64,000 nucleotides of DNA. Source: Burkholderia pseudomultivorans. GTDB lineage: Bacteria; Pseudomonadota; Gammaproteobacteria; Burkholderiales; Burkholderiaceae. Location: the NCBI RefSeq assembly GCF_001718415.1, contig NZ_CP013377.1:2852001-2916000 (forward strand), in the 5' to 3' direction. The notes below the pieces were generated by a model. It saw only the letters and a list, made by a program, of their open reading frames with translations. It did no database searches and was not told the DNA's origin. The translations under genes were made by a program, and so were the position numbers. The first letter of the stretch is position 1. Each line of letters opens with the position of its first letter. Below, piece by piece: positions 55,399-64,000 of this stretch.

Positions 55399-56204
55399 GC
55401 GAGGTCTCCTGCGCTTTGCTGGATGCCGACGTGCGCGAACTGCCGGCTGTTGTCGCCGAGCTTTTCGAGCGGCGGCGAGTTCGGGCAGCGGTCGGCGATG
55501 TTCACGCGCGGCGCGGCCCACTGCACCGCATTCGCGATCACGCGCTGTACGTTGCGATCGTGATAGGTCGGGTAGGCCTCGTGCCCGGGGCGGAAATAGA
55601 AGATCCGGCCGTGGCCGCGCTCCCAGCAGCAGCCCGAGCGGAATACCTCGCCGCCCTCGAACCACGAGATGAACACGGTGCTGTCCGGCTGCGGAATGTC
55701 GAAACGCTCGCCGTACATTTCCTCGTGCTGCAGTTCGAAGTACTCGCCAAGACCCGCCGCGATCGGATGCGACGGTTCGACGACCCACAGTCGCTCCTTC
55801 TCCGCGGCCTCGCGCCATTTCAGCGAACAGTTCGTGCCGAGCAGGCGGCGGAAGATCTTCGAGAAGTGCCCGGAATGCAGCACGATCAGGCCCATGCCTT
55901 CGAGCACGCGGCGCTGCACGCGCTCGACGACCTCGTCGGAGACCTTCGCGTGAGCCTTGTGCCCCCACCAGATCAATACGTCGCACGCGGCAAGCCGCGC
56001 TTCGCCGAGGCCATGCTCGGGCTCGTCGAGCGTCGCGGTGCCGATCTCGAGCGGCAACGCACCGTGGCCGAGCGCCGGCGTCTCGGCGAGCGCGCTGGCG
56101 ATCACCTGGTGCAGGCCGTCGGGATAGACCGCACGCACGCCCGCGTTTTCGCGTTCGTGCTCGAACTCGTTCCATACGATCACTGACAGCTTCTTGTTTA
56201 GCAT
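55395..56204 (-). CDS. thuA: Trehalose-utilisation protein ThuA
   Basis: A 269-residue ThuA-domain protein, the type-1 glutamine-amidotransferase-like fold: [16 protein letters not shown] near the N-terminus, [33 protein letters not shown], and [15 protein letters not shown]. Together with ThuB it acts on disaccharides taken up by the adjacent ABC importer. It begins 91 bases after thuK. Confidence 0.9.
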   Translation of the reverse strand: MLNKKLSVIVWNEFEHERENAGVRAVYPDGLHQVIASALAETPALGHGALPLEIGTATLDEPEHGLGEARLAACDVLIWWGHKAHAKVSDEVVERVQRRVLEGMGLIVLHSGHFSKIFRRLLGTNCSLKWREAAEKERLWVVEPSHPIAAGLGEYFELQHEEMYGERFDIPQPDSTVFISWFEGGEVFRSGCCWERGHGRIFYFRPGHEAYPTYHDRNVQRVIANAVQWAAPRVNIADRCPNSPPLEKLGDNSRQFAHVGIQQSAGDLA

Positions 56205-56295
56205 GACTATCCTTTATCGATGATTTGGCGCCCATTCGACAGCGGCCATGCGCCCTGACCGCCTGAAACCCGTGGCCGGATTTGCCGCGCGCCGC

Positions 56296-57432
<1,137 letters not shown>

Positions 57433-57467
57433 GTTTTCCCTCCTGATCCTGTTCGGGCCGATACGCG

Positions 57468-58298
57468 TCAACCCTTGACCGCACCGGCGGTCAGGCCGGA
57501 AACGATTTGCCGCTGAAACACCAGCACCAGCAGCACGAGCGGCACGGTGACAATGACCGACGCGGCCATGATGGTTCCCCACGGCAGCTCGAAACTGCTC
57601 GCGCCCGAGATCATCGTGATCGCGACGGGCACCGTGCGCTGGCTCGACGAGATCATGAAGGTCAGCGCGAACAGGAACTCGTTCCACGCCGATACGAACG
57701 CGAGCAGCGACGTCGCGGCCAGCGCCGGCCGCAGCAGCGGCATGAAGATCCGGAAGATCAGCGTGAACACGCCGACGCCGTCGACGAGCGCCGCCTCCTC
57801 CAGCTCGCGCGGCAACTCGCGCATGAAGGTGACCAGAATCCAGATCGTGAACGGCAGCGTGAAGATCAGGTCGGACAGCACGAGCGCGCCGAGGTGGTCG
57901 TACAGGCCGAGCGAACGGACCAGCTCGAACAGGCCCGACAGGATCGCGACCTGCGGAAACATCGACACGCCGAGAATGCACATCATCAGCACGCCGCGTC
58001 CGCGAAACGACACGCGACCGAGCGCATACGCGGCGAGCACCGACACGGCGAGCGACAACGCGACCGCCCCGCCCGCGACGAGCGCCGAGTTCAGCAGGTA
58101 CGCGCCGAACGGCTGGTCGCGGAACAACTGGCGATAGTTGTCGAGCGACGGGTTGGCCGGGAACAGCGACGCGTCGAACAACGCATCGCCATGCTTGAAC
58201 GACGTCCCGATCATGTAGAGGAACGGAAACAGCGCGATCGCCAGCACGAGCGCGGAAAGCAGCCCGTGAATCGCGATGTCGAGCGGATGCTTCTTCAT
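57468..58298 (-). CDS. thuG: Sugar ABC transporter permease ThuG type
   Basis: A 276-residue MalG-type permease with six membrane helices. The cytoplasmic EAA loop reads ELEEAALVDGVGVFTLIFRI. It pairs with ThuF to form the inner-membrane channel. It starts one base after the thuF stop. Confidence 0.92.
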   Translation of the reverse strand: MKKHPLDIAIHGLLSALVLAIALFPFLYMIGTSFKHGDALFDASLFPANPSLDNYRQLFRDQPFGAYLLNSALVAGGAVALSLAVSVLAAYALGRVSFRGRGVLMMCILGVSMFPQVAILSGLFELVRSLGLYDHLGALVLSDLIFTLPFTIWILVTFMRELPRELEEAALVDGVGVFTLIFRIFMPLLRPALAATSLLAFVSAWNEFLFALTFMISSSQRTVPVAITMISGASSFELPWGTIMAASVIVTVPLVLLVLVFQRQIVSGLTAGAVKG

Positions 58299-58299
58299 G

Positions 58300-59256
<957 letters not shown>

Positions 59257-59321
59257 TCGATGTCTCCTGTCAGCCCGGCATCCTGCGGAGGCCGGCCCGA
59301 TCGATCAATCGTGCGCGACGC

Positions 59322-60599
59322 TCAGTGCCAGCTGCCGCCCGGCGCGAGCCGGTTGAGCGTGGCGGCGAGTCGCGCGAGCGCGCCGGCTGCCGTATCGCTG
59401 CCGGCGAGCACGTCGTGCGCGGCATTCCAGAACTGGTTGCTGACCTGGTTGTACTTCGCGCCGGTCACGGTCGACGGCCGCGCGACCGCCGTGCTGAAGG
59501 TTGGCAGCAGATCGGCCATGAACGGGTTGGCCTGCAGGATGTCCTTGTCGCGGTAGAGCGCCGGCATCGTCGGGTTGTACGCACCCTGGATCGCACGCAT
59601 CTTCTGCACGTCCGCGCTCGCCATGTACATCACGAGATCGGCGGCCAGTCTCGGGTTCGGCGAGTAGCGCGATACGGCCAGCTGCCACCCGCCCAGCGCA
59701 GCGGCCGGGCGACCGTCGGCGCCGCCCTTCGGCAGCGGCGCAATGCCGACCTTGCCCTTGATCGGGCTGCCCGCACGATTCGCGATCGCCCAGGCATACG
59801 GCCAGTTGCGCATGAACACGGCGTTACCGGCCTGGAACACGCCACGCGCCTCCTCTTCGCCGTAGTTCAGCACGGCCTTCGGGCTGATCGTGCCGACCCA
59901 TTTTGCCGACTGCTCGAGCGCCTTGATCGCACCCGGGTTGTCGATCGTCACGCGGCCTTTGTCGTCGACTACCGTGCCGCCGTTGTAGCTGCTGACCCAC
60001 TCGAGCGCATCGCAGGTCAGTCCCTCGTACGCGCGCCCTTGCCACACATAGCCCCAGACCTTCTCGTTGCCGGCGGCACGCTCGCCCGACTGGATCCTGC
60101 GTGCGGCGGCATCGAGTTCCTCCCACGTCGCAGGCACTTTCACGCGGTACTTGTCGAGCAGGTCCTTGCGGTAGTACAGCAGGCCCGTGTCGATGAACCA
60201 CGGCATCGCGACCAGCTTGCCGTTCACCGTATCGTTCGCGACGATGCTCGGAAACGACTGGCTTTCCAGCCCTTTGCTGTACGGCTTCAGGTCGATCAGG
60301 TGGTTCGCGAGAATGCCCGGCCAGACCGTATCGATCTGCATCACGTCGATCTTGTCCGAGCCGCCGCCCAGCAACTGCTGATACAGCGCGAGTGTTTCGC
60401 TCGAGTTATTCGGCATGCTGATGAACTCGACCGCGTTGCCGGTCTTCTCGGCCCACCGCTTCGCCGAGACCTGGCAAATGTCCTGATCGACGCCGGCTGC
60501 ACCGCATGCGATCCGCAACGTCGCCGCGCCTGCGCTGGCGGCCGCGGCGGCCGTCAGCGCGAGCGTCATCGTCAGCAAACCTGCCTTGAGCTTCATCAT
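59322..60599 (-). CDS. thuE: Sugar ABC transporter substrate-binding protein ThuE type
   Basis: A 425-residue periplasmic binding protein of cluster B (MalE-like) with signal peptide (MMKLKAGLLTMTLALTAAA). It has DVMQIDTVWPGILANHLIDL and GAYNPTMPALYRDK. In this gene order (E-F-G-K-A-B) it matches ThuE for trehalose, maltose, sucrose or related disaccharides. It is the first gene of the operon. Confidence 0.9.
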   Translation of the reverse strand: MMKLKAGLLTMTLALTAAAAASAGAATLRIACGAAGVDQDICQVSAKRWAEKTGNAVEFISMPNNSSETLALYQQLLGGGSDKIDVMQIDTVWPGILANHLIDLKPYSKGLESQSFPSIVANDTVNGKLVAMPWFIDTGLLYYRKDLLDKYRVKVPATWEELDAAARRIQSGERAAGNEKVWGYVWQGRAYEGLTCDALEWVSSYNGGTVVDDKGRVTIDNPGAIKALEQSAKWVGTISPKAVLNYGEEEARGVFQAGNAVFMRNWPYAWAIANRAGSPIKGKVGIAPLPKGGADGRPAAALGGWQLAVSRYSPNPRLAADLVMYMASADVQKMRAIQGAYNPTMPALYRDKDILQANPFMADLLPTFSTAVARPSTVTGAKYNQVSNQFWNAAHDVLAGSDTAAGALARLAATLNRLAPGGSWH

Positions 60600-60754
60600 T
60601 CGGTGTCTCCAGTTTTTTCGAATCGTCGAATCGTGCGCCGCGGTGTCGCGAGCGCGTCGCCGGGTGCCGTGGGTCTATGAGACTCCAGTCCCGTTAATCG
60701 AAAATTTCGGAAACGCGCCGCGCCATTAACAATCGAAACAATCGCCGTCGCGGC
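60600..60754. promoter_or_regulatory. thu promoter region with repeats
   Basis: 155 bases between the hybrid kinase gene and thuE. It contains the palindrome CGAAAATTTCG (60699-60709) and repeated AATCG/AATCGAAA units (for example TTAATCGAAA and AACAATCGAAACAATCG, 60694-60743). These may be operators for the thu operon. No firm -35/-10 pair was recognised. Confidence 0.45.
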
Positions 60755-63358
60755 TCAGCCCAGCAGCGCGGCGAGCGCCGCCAGATCGAACGGCTTCGGC
60801 ACGAACGGCACGTCGGCGCGCCAGTCGGGATGGGTCTGATGAATCTCGGGCGGCAGGCCCGAAGTCAGCGCAACGCGCTGCGCCGGCCAGCGCTCGGCGA
60901 GCCGCGCCGCGAGCGCGATGCCGCTGCCGCCCGCGCCGAGCGAGATGTCCGACAGCACCAGCGTGACAGGGCCGTGCTCGGCCAGCCAGCGCAACGCCGC
61001 GTCGCCGGTCGCCACCGCATCGGCCCGCGCGCCGAGCGCCGTGAACTGGCTGAGCGCCGTGTCGCGCACCTCGGGATCGTCGTCGACCACGAGCACACGG
61101 GCACCGGTCCGCCCTGCAACGGTCGCCGCCGCCGGAACGGCCGGCGCGCCACGCCGCTCGGGCGGTGCGCTCTCGGGCAGCCACAGTTCCACGCGCGTCC
61201 CCTGGCCGACCTCGCTGTAGATGCGCAGATCGCCGCCGCTCTGGCGCACGAAGCCGTAGACGCTGCTGAGCCCGAGCCCGCTCCCCTCGCCGGCCGCCTT
61301 GGTCGTGAAGAACGGCTCGATCACCTTGTCGAGCAGCACCGGGGCGATCCCGCATCCCGTGTCGGCGACGCTCAGCACGATCGCGTGCGGCGCGCCGACC
61401 CCGTCGGCCGCCGGCGCGCGGCGCGCGGCCAGCACCAGCGTCCCGCCGTCCGGCATCGCGGCGGCGCTGTTGAGCGTCAGGTTGAGGACCGCATTCTCGA
61501 GCTGGCCGCGGTCGACGTTCACCCACATCGCGTCGGCGGCCGGCTCCAGCACGACGGTCACCCGCTGGCCTGCGGAATATTCGACGAGATCGAGCATCTC
61601 CGCGAGCATCGCCCGCACTGACACGCGTTCTGCCTGCAGCGGCTGGCGCCGCGCGAACGCGAGCAGCCGCCGTGTGAGCCGCGACGCGCGCTCGGCCGCG
61701 CGACGCGCCCGCTCGGCCATCGTCTGCGCATCCTGCTGGCCGTCGAGCCGCGGCAGCAGCAGTTCCAGGTTGCCGAGTATCGCGACCAGGAAGTTGTTGA
61801 AATCGTGCGCGACACCGCCCGTCAGCTGGCCTAGCACGTCCATCTTCTGCGCCTGGCGCAACTCGGCCTCGACCGCGCGCCGGCTCGTCAAGTCGCGGCA
61901 GACCGCCACCCATCCGCCGTCCGGGAGCGGCTGGCAGTGGAATTCGAGGGTGCGCTGGTCGCGCAGGTGCAGTTCGGCCGACGCGGCAATGCGTGCGCCA
62001 TCCGAGCTGCGGGTCGCGGTCTCGCGCGACACCTGGCGCCAGCGCGCGGGCTGATGCATGGCCTGCCGCAGCATCGCGAGCGACATGCCTGCATGCAGCG
62101 TGCGCGGGTCGATCCCGAGCAGCGTTGCGAAGGTCGGATTCCACGCGATCAGGCTGCCGTCCGTGGCGTGGACGGACACCCCGTCGTTCATCGAATTGAG
62201 CACCGACTCCTGCAGACGGCGCTGCGACTCGAGGCCGTGGGTCAGTTGCTCCTTCTCGATGAGGTTGGTGCGGAACACCTCGAATGCGCGCGCCAGTTCG
62301 CCGATCTCGTCCGGCCGGTGCGTCGACGGCACCCGGTCGGACGTGATCCCTTTCGCGAGTCGCGCCATCACGCGCGTCATCGCCTGCAGCTTGTGCAGGA
62401 TCCGGCTCGCATACGCGACGCCGAGCAGCGCCACCGCGACGCCCGCGACGGCCAGCAGCAGCAGGCCCGACTGGCTGGAGACCGCGACCTTGCGCACCTT
62501 GTCGCTGCGCTCGCTGGCAATCTGCCGCAAGCGTTCGACGTAGCGTGCCGACTTGCCGCTCAGGTGATCCGCGTGGCCGCGCAGGAGCGTGACGAGATAA
62601 CCCGTCTGCGCTTCGCTCGACAGAAACTCGCGGCGCACCGCGAACACGCTGCGCGCGCCGCCGTCGAGTTGCTGCAGCGCCTCGGCAAGCGCCGGCCGGC
62701 GGCGGTCTTCGGCGCGTTCGCGCACGCGCAGCCACAGCGCCTCGTTGTCGCTTTCCGCACTGCCGAGTTCCGCCGCGTTGGCTGCCTGCAGCGCACCGGC
62801 CGTCCGGGCCCAGATCTCGAGCAGCGTCGGCGCCTGCTGTGCGATCACGCTCTTGTCGCGCGCGATGCCGTCGCCGATGCCGTCGTTCGCGAGGCGCAGC
62901 GCGCTCAGCTCCTCTTTCAGCTGTCGCTGCCTGCCCGACACGATCAGCAGCCGGGCGAGATCCTGGTCGATCGCGTCGAGATCGTCGATCACCGCAAGCT
63001 GCTCGCCCGCCTTCGCGGCAGGGCCCGGCTGTTTGCCGGAGGCTGGCGACAGCCGCCGGATGTCGCCGAGCAGGCCGCGCATCAGCTCGGTGTCGTTGTG
63101 CAGCAAGTCCGGCGAATCGGTCAGCATCATGCTCGGCGCGACGGCGGCGAGCTGCGCGACCTTGTCCGACAACTCGAGCGCGCGGGCGATTTCCGGCACC
63201 ACGTTCGCTTCGTATTCGTCGAGCGCGTTCTGGTTCGCGCGCATGGACAACACGCCGACCACCACGACCGCGAGCGTGATGCCGAACAGCAGCAGAAACG
63301 TCGCAATCAGCTTGGCCCGGACACTCCAGGGCGGCAACAACGTCAACGTCGCGCGCAT
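60755..63358 (-). CDS. Hybrid sensor histidine kinase with C-terminal receiver
   Basis: An 867-residue hybrid kinase. Domains in order: a membrane helix (about residues 16-40), a long periplasmic helical sensor, a second helix (about 310-330), HAMP, PAS (about 400-500), a dimerisation domain with the phospho-His motif GGVAHDFNNF, the ATPase domain (N-box NLTLNSAAAMPDG, G-box DTGCGIAP) and a C-terminal receiver (VLVVDDDPEVRD, VLSDISLG). It starts 4 bases after the response regulator stop. It probably senses an envelope signal and works with that regulator. Confidence 0.92.
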   Translation of the reverse strand: MRATLTLLPPWSVRAKLIATFLLLFGITLAVVVVGVLSMRANQNALDEYEANVVPEIARALELSDKVAQLAAVAPSMMLTDSPDLLHNDTELMRGLLGDIRRLSPASGKQPGPAAKAGEQLAVIDDLDAIDQDLARLLIVSGRQRQLKEELSALRLANDGIGDGIARDKSVIAQQAPTLLEIWARTAGALQAANAAELGSAESDNEALWLRVRERAEDRRRPALAEALQQLDGGARSVFAVRREFLSSEAQTGYLVTLLRGHADHLSGKSARYVERLRQIASERSDKVRKVAVSSQSGLLLLAVAGVAVALLGVAYASRILHKLQAMTRVMARLAKGITSDRVPSTHRPDEIGELARAFEVFRTNLIEKEQLTHGLESQRRLQESVLNSMNDGVSVHATDGSLIAWNPTFATLLGIDPRTLHAGMSLAMLRQAMHQPARWRQVSRETATRSSDGARIAASAELHLRDQRTLEFHCQPLPDGGWVAVCRDLTSRRAVEAELRQAQKMDVLGQLTGGVAHDFNNFLVAILGNLELLLPRLDGQQDAQTMAERARRAAERASRLTRRLLAFARRQPLQAERVSVRAMLAEMLDLVEYSAGQRVTVVLEPAADAMWVNVDRGQLENAVLNLTLNSAAAMPDGGTLVLAARRAPAADGVGAPHAIVLSVADTGCGIAPVLLDKVIEPFFTTKAAGEGSGLGLSSVYGFVRQSGGDLRIYSEVGQGTRVELWLPESAPPERRGAPAVPAAATVAGRTGARVLVVDDDPEVRDTALSQFTALGARADAVATGDAALRWLAEHGPVTLVLSDISLGAGGSGIALAARLAERWPAQRVALTSGLPPEIHQTHPDWRADVPFVPKPFDLAALAALLG

Positions 63359-63362
63359 CGCG

Positions 63363-64000
63363 TCACACGCGCACGACGGGCACCGCGAACACATAGCCGA
63401 CGCCGCGTTGCGTGCGGATATAGGTCGGCTGCTCGGGGTTCGGCTCGATCTTGCGGCGCAGGCGCAGGATTAGCACGTCGATCGTCCGGTCGTACACGTC
63501 GATGCCGAAACCGCGCGTATGTTCGAGCAGCTGATCGCGCGACCACACGCGCGACGGCTGCTGCACCATCGCGGCGAGCAGTTCGAACTCGCCCTGGGTC
63601 AGCGCGCACGGACCGCCGCTGTGCGTCAGCGTGCGTGCGGCCAGATCCAGCGTCCAGCCGTCGAAGCAGTAGCGCGGGCCGCCGCCGTTCGATGCCGGGC
63701 GCGGCATCGACAGCTCGGTCGTACGCCGCAGCTGCGCACGCACCCGCGCGATCAGTTCGCGACCGGAGAACGGTTTCGTGACGAAGTCGTCGGCAGCGGT
63801 CTCGAGACCGAGTATGCGATCCGTCTCGTCGCCAAGGCCGCTGATCATGATGATCGACACGTCGGACCGGCGCCGCAGCTCGCGCGCGGCCGTCAGGCCG
63901 TCTTCGCCGCGCAGCTTCAGATCGAGAATCACGACCGCATGCGGCGCGGCAGCCAGCCGTTGCTGCATCTGGGCGGTGCTGTCGACCGCCGAGACCTCGA
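63363..64000 (-). CDS. OmpR-family response regulator (5' part missing)
   Basis: The visible 212 residues are cut off at the window edge: part of the receiver domain (VVILDLKLRGEDG with the phosphoacceptor Asp, then ISGLGDETDR and DDFVTKPFSGRELIARVRAQL) and the complete winged-helix DNA-binding domain (TQGEFELLAAMVQQPSRVWSRDQLL... YIRTQRGVGYVF). It is followed immediately by the hybrid kinase, its cognate partner. TorR/TorS-like arrangements are similar, but the target genes are unknown; the thu operon is the nearest candidate. Confidence 0.93.
   Translation of the reverse strand, partial: EVSAVDSTAQMQQRLAAAPHAVVILDLKLRGEDGLTAARELRRRSDVSIIMISGLGDETDRILGLETAADDFVTKPFSGRELIARVRAQLRRTTELSMPRPASNGGGPRYCFDGWTLDLAARTLTHSGGPCALTQGEFELLAAMVQQPSRVWSRDQLLEHTRGFGIDVYDRTIDVLILRLRRKIEPNPEQPTYIRTQRGVGYVFAVPVVRV

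Overview
The window is high-GC, densely packed DNA that looks like a Burkholderia (probably cepacia-complex) replicon, most likely a secondary chromosome. This rests on codon use, the many LysR-type regulators (five complete), a paralogous groESL operon, DUF3309 and DUF6587-type small proteins, and accessory metabolism with no core replication, ribosomal or tRNA genes. No rRNA, tRNA, CRISPR array, insertion sequence or phage gene was seen.

Layout. 0-7 kb: an acyl-CoA operon on the minus strand (histidine phosphatase, ACAD10/11-type kinase, two SDRs, acyl-CoA dehydrogenase, LysR), then a DUF3309 peptide and a quinone oxidoreductase with a divergent LysR. 8-13 kb: a lipocalin-like protein divergent from a LysR, then feoA-feoB-DUF6587-GNAT with overlapping reading frames and a Fur-like site. 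13-17.5 kb: a secreted NHL-type protein, and an M20 amidohydrolase divergent from a LysR, with a T-N11-A inverted repeat between them. 17.4-18.9 kb: a short threonyl-tRNA synthetase paralogue preceded by what reads as a complete ribosome-mediated attenuator: a strong promoter, a 27-residue leader peptide with ten consecutive Thr codons, an antiterminator segment and an intrinsic terminator. 19.9-25.2 kb: a small natural-product operon (TonB-dependent receptor, 2-oxoglutarate/Fe(II) oxygenase, XYP-type cyclodipeptide synthase, MFS exporter).

26-31 kb: a heat-shock island (two Hsp20 proteins, groES, groEL and several unknown small genes) with two sigma-32-like promoters. 31.6-36.5 kb: a repeated His-rich protein and a TonB-ExbB-ExbD-receptor operon behind a perfect 19-bp palindrome, suggesting metal uptake. 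36.6-42.2 kb: an RND tripartite efflux operon. 42.4-44.3 kb: a dmeRF-type nickel/cobalt export operon with two G-tract operators. 44.4-51.2 kb: a lipoprotein carboxylesterase and a LysR-linked two-component flavin monooxygenase operon with its own MHS transporter. 51.7-60.6 kb: a thuEFGKAB disaccharide operon extended by a LamB-type porin and an aldo/keto reductase. 60.7-64 kb: a hybrid histidine kinase and an OmpR-type response regulator that runs off the window.

The two loci most worth attention are the threonine attenuator controlling a minimal ThrRS, and the cyclodipeptide synthase/oxygenase/receptor operon about 2.6 kb away. Coordinates and motifs were read by eye; no database search or folding calculation was run.
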